Origin: Porphyromonadaceae bacterium UBA7207 | GTDB taxonomy: Bacteria; Bacteroidota; Bacteroidia; Bacteroidales; Muribaculaceae | Assembly (NCBI GenBank): GCA_002490635.1 | Contig: DKUJ01000031.1 | Coordinates: 1 to 30,426 of the forward strand | Direction: 5' to 3' | Length of the DNA: 30,426 nt | In this document: one piece after another, positions 23,481-30,426 of the stretch | How the letters are laid out: each line of letters begins with the position of its first letter | How positions within the stretch are numbered: the first letter of the stretch is position 1 | Notes under the pieces: generated by a model | Seen by the model: the letters and a program-made list of their open reading frames with translations, nothing else | Database searches by the model: none | Told to the model about the DNA's origin: nothing | Position numbers and translations under genes: made by a program

Positions 23481-24758
23481 TTATTTTTTTGTCCGTTTTA
23501 CAGCGGTTATCATTCTCACAGCCTTGGGCGACAGGCCGAGCAGATACAGCACAAGCAGTATGGCGGCGAACATTGCCATGGAGGCCAGGGAGATGCGGCC
23601 ATCGTCGACTGCGGTCACGTTGTCGAGCACGTTCGGCATGGACTGCTCTTCGGTGTCTTCGGGCGGCATTTGCTCCAGAAGGTCGTCGGGAAGTGATTTG
23701 AGTGTGCGTTTCCATACAATCGTGCCGCCTCTGGTATATACCAGTCCGGCACTGCCGCGGACAAGCTGCTCCAGGGCGGTGTTTTCTGCCGAATACACAG
23801 GGAAGCGTGGACGCGTGAGGTCAAGCCAGTAGTCGTAGGCGGCTCCGCGGGAACCCACTATGGTTGTGAAGTCGATGCCAAGCTCCGACAGGTAGCTGTA
23901 GAGGTTGTTCACCTGATGCGACCGGGAGAGAAACTGCACTCCCGGGTCGGGTACAATGAGCCATAACTGAGGAGCTTCAGGATTCACGATATCCGCGCTC
24001 ACATCGTCGCCGTCGTCGTCGCGAACTGCTATGTCGGCGCCGGATTCAGAGGTGGCTGTGGCTTCCACAAAAGTCCAGCTTTCGTCGGGCAGGGAGTCCA
24101 GCGCGAAAGCCTGCCGACGGCCATCGCGTTCGTAGACAAATAGTTCGTCGACGTTGTCGGTGTCGCTGGCCGAACGGAATATCTGCGACCCCAGAGGATA
24201 GTCGCGGAAGTCGGCCACGGGCTGCACATGGTAGCCCATCATGCTCAGTCCCAGCGGAAACGCCAGCGAAACCGTTGCCACGAGCCATTGCACAGGTGCG
24301 GGATAGATTCCAGGCACGGTGCGGTTGCGCCATAACAGATAGCCCAGTACGGCGCTTATTCCAATGTTCTTCCAGAAGGTGGCCCAGTTGGAAATCTTGA
24401 AAAGGTCGCCGAAGCATCCGCAGTCGGCCACGGGGTTGGCGATGGCGATGTATAGAGTCAAGGGCAGCATTGCCGCCATCATGGCTGAGGCAATGATGGC
24501 CGACACTCGCTTCAGGCAGCCTGAGGCGAGAATAATGCCGGTAGCGAATTCCAATGCCGACAAGGCAATACATCCGGCCACAATAGCTTCGTGGGGCACT
24601 TGCAAGTCCCACGCCGAAAGATATTCGCCTACCTTGATTATGAACCCGGCGGGGTCTACAGCCTTGGCCCAGCCTGAAACAACGAATACGGCACCTGCAG
24701 CGAGACGGCAGAGCCACACGAGTATCCTGCGCAGGCGCAGCCGGAGCTCATTCCTCAT
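23481..24758 (-). CDS. BT_3928-type DoxX/MauE membrane protein with C-terminal thioredoxin-like domain
   Basis: A 425-residue inner-membrane protein. Residues 10-175 hold four to five hydrophobic segments resembling the DoxX/MauE family (GWAKAVDPAGFIIKVGEYL, then DCGCFGDLF at 112-120, the usual MauE-like cysteine motif). Residues about 185-260 are an extracytoplasmic linker. Residues about 262-360 resemble a thioredoxin/TlpA fold: QLWLIVPDPG, HQVNNLYSYLSELGIDFTTIVGS, RFPVYSAENTALEQLVRGSAGLVYTRGGTIVWKRTL. This region has no cysteine, so it cannot be a redox thioredoxin. A final transmembrane helix lies at about 391-409. The start overlaps the end of the DUF1599 gene by 11 bases. The family is typical of Bacteroidales and its function is unknown; a role in extracytoplasmic redox or envelope assembly is inference. 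Confidence 0.8.
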   Translation of the reverse strand: MRNELRLRLRRILVWLCRLAAGAVFVVSGWAKAVDPAGFIIKVGEYLSAWDLQVPHEAIVAGCIALSALEFATGIILASGCLKRVSAIIASAMMAAMLPLTLYIAIANPVADCGCFGDLFKISNWATFWKNIGISAVLGYLLWRNRTVPGIYPAPVQWLVATVSLAFPLGLSMMGYHVQPVADFRDYPLGSQIFRSASDTDNVDELFVYERDGRRQAFALDSLPDESWTFVEATATSESGADIAVRDDDGDDVSADIVNPEAPQLWLIVPDPGVQFLSRSHQVNNLYSYLSELGIDFTTIVGSRGAAYDYWLDLTRPRFPVYSAENTALEQLVRGSAGLVYTRGGTIVWKRTLKSLPDDLLEQMPPEDTEEQSMPNVLDNVTAVDDGRISLASMAMFAAILLVLYLLGLSPKAVRMITAVKRTKK

Positions 24759-25293
24759 CGTTGAGTTTTATGATACCGAAAACTGCATAGTTGACAATAT
24801 CGAAGTAGTTGCCCTCGACGCCTTCCGACACCGATGTGCGGCCGCAATGGTCTTCGATTTCCTTTATGCGCTCGAGCTTGGTGAGAATGATGTCCACGAA
24901 CGATTCCACGCGCATGGCGCGCCAGGCTTCATCGTAGTCATGGTTTTTTGCCGTCATCAGCTCGAGAGCCTCGGCTGCGATGCCGTCGTATAGTTCGAGC
25001 GCGCGTGCGTTGTCGATATCCTTGTTGTCGGCGAAGCCTTGCCGGACCTGGATTACTGCGATTATTCCATAGTTCACAATGGCCTTGAACTCAGGCATGA
25101 TGCCTTCGCCTACCGCCGAGAACCCTTTTATCTGCAGCGATCGTATGCGTCGCGCCTTTATGAGAATCTGGTCGGTGATTGCCTGAGGGCGCATGATGCG
25201 CCAGGATGGGCCGTAGTCGGAAAGCTTGGCGGCGAATACCTTGCGGCATTCCTGCATTGCTGCCGTGAAAGCGGCGTTGGTGTCGGTTGCCAT
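24748..25293 (-). CDS. DUF1599 protein (duplicated MazG-like fold?)
   Basis: A 181-residue soluble protein of the Bacteroidetes DUF1599 family. It consists of two clearly related halves: residues about 22-85 (AKLSDYGPSWRIMRPQAITDQ, then KARRIRSLQ and FKAIVNYGIIAVIQV) and about 113-177 (AKNHDYDEAWRAMRVESFVDI, then KLERIKEIE and YFDIVNYAVFGIIKL). The all-alpha pattern with paired acidic residues recalls the MazG/dUTPase-like NTP pyrophosphohydrolases, but this is inferred and no catalytic motif is certain. It lies 13 bases after queA and overlaps the DoxX-type gene by 11 bases, inside a tightly packed core operon. Confidence 0.83.
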   Translation of the reverse strand: MATDTNAAFTAAMQECRKVFAAKLSDYGPSWRIMRPQAITDQILIKARRIRSLQIKGFSAVGEGIMPEFKAIVNYGIIAVIQVRQGFADNKDIDNARALELYDGIAAEALELMTAKNHDYDEAWRAMRVESFVDIILTKLERIKEIEDHCGRTSVSEGVEGNYFDIVNYAVFGIIKLNDEE

Positions 25294-25306
25294 GTGCTGG
25301 TGCCTG

Positions 25307-26356
25307 TCAGATTATGAGCATGGCGTCGCCATAGCAGCCGAAGCGGTATTTCTCTTCTATGGCAATCTCGTAGGCTTTCATGACAAGGTCGTAGCCACCG
25401 AACGCCGCCGCCATCATGAGCATGGTGCTGTAGGGCATGTGGAAGTTGGTGACAAGGTCGGTGCATACGCCGAAATCGTAGGGAGGGAAGATGAATTTGT
25501 TGGTCCATCCGTCGTAGGTCTTCATGTGGCCGCCCATGCTGTCGGCGGTGGTGATGGCGCGAAGCACTGAAGTGCCTATGGCGCACACGTGTTTGCCTCG
25601 GTCTTTGGCGGAGTTCACCTGTTCCACCAGTTCAGGACTGGCTTTCATCTGCTCGGAGTCCATGCGGTGTTTGGTGAGGTCTTCCACGTCGATTTCGCGG
25701 AAGGCGCCGAGGCCGCAGTGAACGGTGACAAAAGCTTTTTTGACACCCTTGATCTGCAGCCGTGTGAGCAGTTCGCGGGAGAAATGCAGGCCTGCTGCTG
25801 GCGATACCACCGCACCTTCTTCTTCGGCGAAGATGCACTGGTAGGTTTCGGCATCGGCGGCATCGGGGGCACGTTTGATATATGGCGGGAGGGGAGTGTT
25901 GCCGAGTTCGTACAGTGCGCGCTTGAATTCATCGTGAGGGCCGTCGTGGAGAAAACGCAGCGTGCGGCCTCGCGATGTGGTGTTGTCGATAACCTCGGCT
26001 ACCATCGATTCGTCGTTGCCGAAATAGAGCTTGTTGCCTATTCGTATTTTGCGGGCGGGCTCGACCAGCACATCCCATAGTTTGTTTTCGGCGTTGAGTT
26101 CGCGGAGAAGGAACACTTCGATGCGGGCGCCGGTCTTCTCCTTGTTGCCATAGAGCAGCGCGGGGAAAACCTTTGTGTTGTTGAACACCATCATGTCGCC
26201 GTCGCCGAAATAGTTGATGATTTCCTTGAAGATATGGTGGGATATCTCGCCGGTCTTGCGGTCGATTACCATCATGCGGCATTCGTCGCGTGATGTGGCT
26301 GGACGTTCAGCAATGAGTTCGTCGGGCAGATGAAATTTGAACTGCGAAAGTTTCAT
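25307..26356 (-). CDS. queA: S-adenosylmethionine:tRNA ribosyltransferase-isomerase
   Basis: QueA transfers and isomerises the ribosyl group of S-adenosylmethionine onto preQ1 at position 34 of tRNAs with GUN anticodons, giving epoxyqueuosine. The protein is 349 residues, normal for the family. It opens with KLSQFKFHLPDELIAERPA, and has FNNTKVFPALLYGNK, VSPAAGLHFSRELL, KAFVTVHCGLGAFREI, GTSVLRAITTAD and TNFHMPYSTMLMMAAAF, all family blocks. No other queuosine gene is in the window, so preQ1 must be made from elsewhere on the genome or taken up. The start is four bases after the truB stop, so the two tRNA modification genes are co-translated. Confidence 0.96.
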   Translation of the reverse strand: MKLSQFKFHLPDELIAERPATSRDECRMMVIDRKTGEISHHIFKEIINYFGDGDMMVFNNTKVFPALLYGNKEKTGARIEVFLLRELNAENKLWDVLVEPARKIRIGNKLYFGNDESMVAEVIDNTTSRGRTLRFLHDGPHDEFKRALYELGNTPLPPYIKRAPDAADAETYQCIFAEEEGAVVSPAAGLHFSRELLTRLQIKGVKKAFVTVHCGLGAFREIDVEDLTKHRMDSEQMKASPELVEQVNSAKDRGKHVCAIGTSVLRAITTADSMGGHMKTYDGWTNKFIFPPYDFGVCTDLVTNFHMPYSTMLMMAAAFGGYDLVMKAYEIAIEEKYRFGCYGDAMLII

Positions 26357-26360
26357 CGGT

Positions 26361-27119
26361 TTATTGTGCTGTTATTGTGGTCGTTTTCGTATTGGATTGA
26401 TGGCTTGTGTCGTTTGCGTCGTCGGGCATCTCCACAGGTGCGGTGCGTATCATCTCCACGGCCTGCGGAACAGTCATGCAACTGCCGATATATGTGTCGC
26501 CCACGCGGGTGCGGCGCAGCCCCTTGAGGTGGGCGCCGCTGCCGAGCGCAACGCCTATGTCGCGGGCAAGGGCACGGATGTAGGTGCCTTTGCTGCATAC
26601 AACGCGTATGCTTATTTCACCGGGGCTGAAACTCAACAGGTCGATACTGTCGATTACCAGCTGTTTGGGCTTGAGCTCCACGGTTTTTCCCTTGCGTGCG
26701 CTCTCATAGGCCCGTTTGCCGTCGACTTTCACCGCTGAATATGCCGGAGGAATCTGGCTTATGCTTCCTGTGAATTGCTTCAGCACTTCAAGCACGAGTT
26801 CTTCGCTGATATGCTCCACGGGGTAGCGGGCATCCACTTCCGTTTCGAGATCGAACGACGGGGTGGTGGCTCCCAGCGTAAGGGTGGCTTCGTATTCTTT
26901 TACTCCGGCCTGAAGCATGTCGATTTGCCTGGTAGCCTTGCCGGTGCATATAATCATCACACCGGTGGCAAGTGGATCAAGTGTGCCTGCGTGGCCTACC
27001 TTTATTTTCTTCATGCCCAGCCGGCGGCTCAGTTCTCCGCGTATCCGCTTCACGGCATCGAAAGAAGTCCAGCCCAATGGCTTGTCGATGCACAGAATTT
27101 CGCCATCAAGATAATTCAT
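26361..27119 (-). CDS. truB: tRNA pseudouridine(55) synthase
   Basis: TruB makes pseudouridine at position 55 in the T loop of nearly all tRNAs. The catalytic aspartate is Asp48 in GHAGTLDPLATGV (43-55), the same number as in E. coli TruB, and it is preceded by DKPLGWTSFDAVKRI (12-26). PPAYSAVKVDGKRAYE and CSKGTYIRALARDIG are further conserved blocks. The protein is 252 residues, shorter than the E. coli enzyme, and its C-terminus after TVPQAVEM is a short Thr/Asn-rich tail, so the C-terminal PUA domain is absent or very reduced. It sits ten bases after uppP and four bases before queA. Confidence 0.96.
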   Translation of the reverse strand: MNYLDGEILCIDKPLGWTSFDAVKRIRGELSRRLGMKKIKVGHAGTLDPLATGVMIICTGKATRQIDMLQAGVKEYEATLTLGATTPSFDLETEVDARYPVEHISEELVLEVLKQFTGSISQIPPAYSAVKVDGKRAYESARKGKTVELKPKQLVIDSIDLLSFSPGEISIRVVCSKGTYIRALARDIGVALGSGAHLKGLRRTRVGDTYIGSCMTVPQAVEMIRTAPVEMPDDANDTSHQSNTKTTTITAQ

Positions 27120-27129
27120 AGTAAATGGC

Positions 27130-27996
27130 TTAGAATAATCCGTAGAACTTGGCCAGACAAACCAGGCCTACAATGAGGCAGTACAGCGCGAACCATACCA
27201 GCTTGCCCTTGCGGACAAGTTCGAGCATCCATTTGCAGGCTACGCAGCCTACCGCAAACGAAGCGATGAATCCCGTTATGAGAGCGGTGAAGCTTACGGC
27301 TGTTTCGGGAGCGCCTGCGGCGATGTCGATTGCGTCGACAGCGAATATCTTGCGGGCGTCGAGCACGGCCTCTCCGAGGATGGGGATAATCACCATCAGA
27401 AACGAGAACTTGGCTATCTGCTCACGCTTGTCGCCGATGATGATGCCCGTAGCTATTGTCGACCCGGAGCGCGACAGACCGGGAAGAACTGCCACAGCCT
27501 GGGCGCAGCCGATAACAAAGGCATCGACAAAAGTGATGTCGCGGGGTTTGCCTCCGATGAGAGGGCGTTCGCCGGTCTGTCCCGGGCGCGTGCGGGTGAA
27601 ATATGAGAAAGCGAGCAGGGCCGCGGTGCCCAGAAGGCAGTATCCTACCAGGCCGATGCCCTCGCCGAATATCATTTCTATGGTATCCTTGAAGAACACC
27701 CCTACGATTCCGATGGGAATGCAAGATACCAGGATTTTGCAGACATACCAGAAGCCGTCGTCGCGGCGGAAAGTGAAGAAGCTGCGGCACAATGGCCAGA
27801 ACTCTTTCCAGAGAACAACTATGGTGCTCAGAACTGTGGCCACATGAAGTGCCACATCGAACTGCAGGCTTTGTGCTCCGCCGAGGTCTACCCCGAGTAT
27901 TTCACGGAAAATGGCCAGATGTCCCGAAGAACTTACAGGAAGATATTCGGCAAGTCCCTGAACGATGCCGAGTATGAGTGCGTCAAGCGTGTCCAT
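27130..27996 (-). CDS. uppP: Undecaprenyl-diphosphate phosphatase
   Basis: UppP (BacA) removes a phosphate from undecaprenyl diphosphate, recycling the lipid carrier used for peptidoglycan and surface glycans; it also gives bacitracin tolerance. The 288-residue membrane protein has eight or so hydrophobic segments and the two family motifs: QGLAEYLPVSSSGH (13-26, with Glu17, Ser22-24 and His26) and PGLSRSGSTIATG (172-184, with Arg176). Its start overlaps the 3' end of the DUF3098 gene by 14 bases and truB follows ten bases after the stop, consistent with one long transcript from ftsX. Confidence 0.96.
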   Translation of the reverse strand: MDTLDALILGIVQGLAEYLPVSSSGHLAIFREILGVDLGGAQSLQFDVALHVATVLSTIVVLWKEFWPLCRSFFTFRRDDGFWYVCKILVSCIPIGIVGVFFKDTIEMIFGEGIGLVGYCLLGTAALLAFSYFTRTRPGQTGERPLIGGKPRDITFVDAFVIGCAQAVAVLPGLSRSGSTIATGIIIGDKREQIAKFSFLMVIIPILGEAVLDARKIFAVDAIDIAAGAPETAVSFTALITGFIASFAVGCVACKWMLELVRKGKLVWFALYCLIVGLVCLAKFYGLF

Positions 27997-28261
27997 TGGC
28001 CTTGTTCTTGCAGGTCGGTTTTATTATTATGGCTAATGCCATGGCTACAAATCCTATGAACGCGATAGCGGGACCAACGACGATGCGTCGGGTGCTGAAG
28101 ATATCGGGGTTGAACTCCTGAGGTGTGGAGCTTGAGCCGAGCATCAGGAGGAACCCGGCGACAATCAGCACAGCCGCCACTCCCATGGCAATGAAGTTCA
28201 GTCGCCCCAGTGGAAGCGAAGCCGCGGGGGTGTTTTCCGTTTTTGTCTCGTTAAAATCCAT
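27983..28261 (-). CDS. DUF3098 membrane protein
   Basis: A 92-residue protein with two transmembrane helices (about 23-43 and 60-82) around the motif STPQEFNPDIFSTRRIVVGP, which is characteristic of the Bacteroidetes DUF3098 family. The N-terminus is hydrophilic and the C-terminus ends in a short basic tail. DUF3098 is usually found between ftsX and uppP in this phylum, as here, which suggests a part in division or envelope growth; no function has been shown. The gene begins 36 bases after the ftsX stop and its 3' end overlaps uppP. Confidence 0.88.
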   Translation of the reverse strand: MDFNETKTENTPAASLPLGRLNFIAMGVAAVLIVAGFLLMLGSSSTPQEFNPDIFSTRRIVVGPAIAFIGFVAMALAIIIKPTCKNKANGHA

Positions 28262-28297
28262 TATTAGTCAGGTAGTGAGTAGTTGATGTTTTGCAAC

Positions 28298-29179
28298 TTA
28301 TTTAAGGAACATCTCGTCGTAGCTTGCGGCAAGATAGCGGTTCGTGGCAAAATATGAGGTTAGAGCGGCCAGCAGCACGCCGGCTGCCACAAGAGCAGCG
28401 CACATAACGGCCATCACTGGCCACGACAGTGCCCGTGCCACAATAATATCCACTCCGGCGGCGAATATCCTTGCCGTGCACACAAGCGCACATGCCACAA
28501 CGGAGGCTATGAGGCCGTTGATGGCTCCTGAGCGGACAAACGGGCGGCGGATGAAGCCCGGAGTGGCGCCGACAAGTCTCATCGTATGAATGAGAAAGCG
28601 GCGACTGTAGACGCTCAGACTCACAGTGTTGTTTATCAGCGCCACAGATACCAGCAGGAGCACGCCTGCAAGAATCAGCAGCACGGTGTTCGTCCGGGAC
28701 AGCGTGCTCTCGACGCCGTCGAGAACTTCGCCTTGTGTGGCCACCCGTGCCACGCCTTCGCACTGCGAATAGTACTGGCTCATCGCTGCCACGCTGTCGG
28801 CGACGGCGTGTTCCGGTTTCATTTTCACCTCTATTTCGGCACTGTATGGGTTCACACCGGGTTCAAGGGCGAAGTCGCTGCCCAGAAGCGCGCGTTCCGA
28901 AGCAAGGATACTGTCGGCGCTGAGCATTTTCACCTCTCGCACTGCGCGGTCTGCGGCAAGCATTTCCGCGACATCCCGGACAAGAGTGGTATCGGCGTCG
29001 GCTTCCATAATCACAGTGAACCCGAGGCCGCCGCGCAAATCATCGCCCAGAGCGCGGGCGCATATGCCGGTCATTGCCGAAAGACCAAGCAGCACCAGAA
29101 CGAGGCACACACTCACAATGGATGTGATGCGTGAGCCCATGGTGGAAATTTTCTTCAATTTTTTTGTCGACATTGTCAT
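28298..29179 (-). CDS. ftsX: Cell division protein FtsX
   Basis: FtsX is the membrane half of the FtsEX complex, which activates peptidoglycan hydrolases at the division site. The 293-residue protein has the permease topology: a cytoplasmic basic N-terminus (MSTKKLKKI), a transmembrane helix at about 18-40, a periplasmic domain (about 45-165, with AEIEVKMKPEHAVADSVA) and three further helices at about 167-187, 213-235 and 245-270. The block SRRFLIHTMRLVGATPGFIRRPF is the conserved FtsX cytoplasmic loop. ftsE is not in the window, as is usual for Bacteroidetes. It is the first gene of the eight-gene operon, with a consensus promoter 57 bases upstream. ATG at 29179 or 29173 may start it. Confidence 0.93.
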   Translation of the reverse strand: MTMSTKKLKKISTMGSRITSIVSVCLVLVLLGLSAMTGICARALGDDLRGGLGFTVIMEADADTTLVRDVAEMLAADRAVREVKMLSADSILASERALLGSDFALEPGVNPYSAEIEVKMKPEHAVADSVAAMSQYYSQCEGVARVATQGEVLDGVESTLSRTNTVLLILAGVLLLVSVALINNTVSLSVYSRRFLIHTMRLVGATPGFIRRPFVRSGAINGLIASVVACALVCTARIFAAGVDIIVARALSWPVMAVMCAALVAAGVLLAALTSYFATNRYLAASYDEMFLK

Positions 29180-29235
29180 TTAGTTGAGAATACGTCGCGG
29201 AGTTGCCGCTGGCGCATTTCAATCCCAAATTCGTG

Positions 29236-29267
29236 CAAAATTAGCAAAAAAATCCGCGACTTCCAAA
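29236..29267 (-). promoter_or_regulatory. Promoter for the ftsX operon
   Basis: On the minus strand TTTG (29264-29267), a 20-base spacer, then TAATTTTG (29236-29243), a full match to the Bacteroidetes consensus, 57 bases upstream of the ftsX start. Confidence 0.82.
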
Positions 29268-29487
29268 ACCATTTTATAATGCAGATTAAACAAGCAACAA
29301 GCAACAGAATAAGCAATAGATACCGAAGAGCAGATGCTCATTCTGCCAAAATATCTAATGAAGACTTCTTGATTTTTAGAGGTATTTCAAGTTGCTTTGA
29401 AAGGATTCTGTCAGATGAGTAATTAAGAGTTCTTTTACTATGGAGTTAGGGTTTTTAAATTGGAACTATTTAAACCCAAAGGACTAC
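29268..29487. other. AT-rich gap between the core operon and the Fic gene
   Basis: About 220 bases, clearly more AT-rich than the core genes to the left. Short CAAGCAA/AAGCAA repeats occur at about 29290-29315. A weak inverted repeat (GGGTTT at 29449-29454 with AAACCC at 29472-29477) lies just past the Fic stop codon, but no T run follows. I see no coding sequence, RNA gene or attachment site here. The composition shift fits the start of an accessory region. Confidence 0.5.
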
Positions 29488-30426
29488 TTATATTTCGTAA
29501 CTGATAACTGAAGTCATATTAACTATCCAACCGCGCTTTTTGCCTTCCGGTCGAGAGATATAGCCTTTTTCAGCGAGGTTGTCCATCTGTTTTTGTATAG
29601 CAGAACGGCTTATACCGAGAGTTGTCGAGATTGCCGAGAGAGAAGCATTCGGATTGGATTGAAGGACGCGGAGAATACGAGCGGGAGTGGGTGTAGAGAA
29701 CCGAACGATTTCACCCTCGTACCACCACATCATTTCTCGGTCGCCTGATAAGAATTCAAGCATCGACGAAATGTCGGCTGTCAAAGCAGATTCAATATAT
29801 TCCACAAAGGGAGCTACGGACTTCAAAGAAGCGTGCGCGCCGTCGGCCGGTATTGGACCGGTTGCGGCATCCGCAAGCCCCAAAGCGTTGAGATACGCTT
29901 TCTTGTTCTTACTGCGGATAACCATCATTGGCCAGCTGTGACGGCGCAAGATGAAATTAACCATCAGTCGTGCTATACGACCGTTGCCATCCTCAAACGG
30001 GTGGATACGGATATAACGATAATGGAATAGTGCAGCAAGTTGAACAGGAGTTAGAGTTCCTTCCGAAATGGCATTGTTATACCACTGCACTAAATCCGCC
30101 ATCAAAGCCGGCGTTTCTTCCGGAGATGCATATTCAAATCGTTCTCCAGTCGGGGTGATAACGGAATTTGGTCGTGTTTTGTATCGTCCGGCATGAACGG
30201 TGTAACTTGTGGTTTCACCACCAGGTAGCTGACGATATACCTTATAATCCTCACGCAACATCACCTGATGAACCTGTCGAATAAAAGTTTCAGTCAAGGG
30301 CTCATCAGTATCAGCTTCCCTCTCAACCATATTTAGGCAAATGTTATGAGCTTTCATCTCCTCAAGGTCTTTCATCTTGGCAGATCCTATTACTTCTCCG
30401 AAAAGAAGAAGCACCTCTGTTTGACC
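29488..30426 (-). CDS. Fic-family protein with C-terminal winged helix (5' end outside window)
   Basis: Fic enzymes usually transfer AMP from ATP to a hydroxyl side chain of a target protein. The complete catalytic motif HPFEDGNGRIAR is present, counted as residues 138-149 from a GTG at 30414, so the enzyme should be active. A Fic N-terminal region precedes it, with GRYKTRPNSVITPTGERFEYASPEE typical of the flap region. The C-terminal 60 residues (ARILRVLQSNPNASLSAISTTLGISRSAIQKQMDNLAEKGYISR) form a winged helix-turn-helix. The frame is open to the window edge and the conserved ETEVLLLFGEV sequence shows the gene starts beyond it; an S/TxxxE(G/N) inhibitory motif, if present, would lie outside. 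Codon use is more AT-rich than in neighbours, suggesting transfer. No antitoxin gene is visible downstream. Confidence 0.9.
   Translation of the reverse strand, partial: GQTEVLLLFGEVIGSAKMKDLEEMKAHNICLNMVEREADTDEPLTETFIRQVHQVMLREDYKVYRQLPGGETTSYTVHAGRYKTRPNSVITPTGERFEYASPEETPALMADLVQWYNNAISEGTLTPVQLAALFHYRYIRIHPFEDGNGRIARLMVNFILRRHSWPMMVIRSKNKKAYLNALGLADAATGPIPADGAHASLKSVAPFVEYIESALTADISSMLEFLSGDREMMWWYEGEIVRFSTPTPARILRVLQSNPNASLSAISTTLGISRSAIQKQMDNLAEKGYISRPEGKKRGWIVNMTSVISYEI

Noticed and set aside
29281..29320. CRISPR-like or satellite repeats (CAAGCAA copies)
   Set aside because: Only two or three imperfect short copies, with no regular spacing or spacers.
29488..30426. Fic-antitoxin (toxin-antitoxin) pair
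   Set aside because: No small partner gene is visible downstream; an upstream partner could exist outside the window, but there is no evidence here.

Overview
This window looks like a chromosomal segment from a Bacteroidales bacterium, most likely from the Muribaculaceae or a close relative. The evidence is the gene content (BT_3928-type DoxX protein, PCMD lipoprotein, DUF3098, DUF1599 and DUF4234 proteins, fused gamma-alpha KorA, a plugless TonB-receptor-like barrel), a GC-rich core with GC-biased third codon positions, and promoters of the Bacteroidetes form TTTG - about 20 nt - TAnnTTTG. The family placement is inference; the phylum-level placement is strong.

Layout. 1-526: a tRNA-Pro(CGG) with, just past its 3' end, repeats and the N-terminal 80 codons of a Bacteroidetes tyrosine recombinase that stops early. 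This is the edge or remnant of an integrated element. 748-2317 (minus): a PorT-like outer-membrane barrel and nagB, ending in a terminator. 2469-7245 (plus): a DUF4234 membrane protein, the korA-korB 2-oxoacid:ferredoxin oxidoreductase pair, and class II fructose-bisphosphate aldolase, each with its own promoter and terminator. 7326-11524 (minus): a tight four-gene envelope operon of two paralogous outer-membrane barrels, a PCMD lipoprotein and a phosphate-selective-type porin. 11712-17956 (minus): a POT-family transporter, then a 957-residue TPR protein whose stop codon overlaps the start of a plugless 564-residue barrel. 18130-22980 (minus): sppA-lpxK-pnp-thiL. 23087-29179 (minus): a compact eight-gene operon ftsX-DUF3098-uppP-truB-queA-DUF1599-BT_3928-type DoxX-A1S_2505-like protein. 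29268-30426: an AT-rich gap and a Fic-family protein with a C-terminal winged helix, truncated by the window end.

Most of the window is core metabolism and envelope biology: lipid A synthesis (LpxK), undecaprenyl phosphate recycling (UppP), division (FtsX), membrane proteolysis (SppA), glycolysis (Fba), amino sugar catabolism (NagB), reductive or oxidative 2-oxoacid chemistry (KorAB) and tRNA modification (TruB, QueA). The less explained parts are the four-gene barrel/PCMD operon, the TPR-barrel pair, a thioredoxin-like but cysteine-free domain fused to a DoxX/MauE membrane unit, and the accessory ends (integrase remnant, Fic). I did not find a clear new defence system, CRISPR array or complete mobile element.
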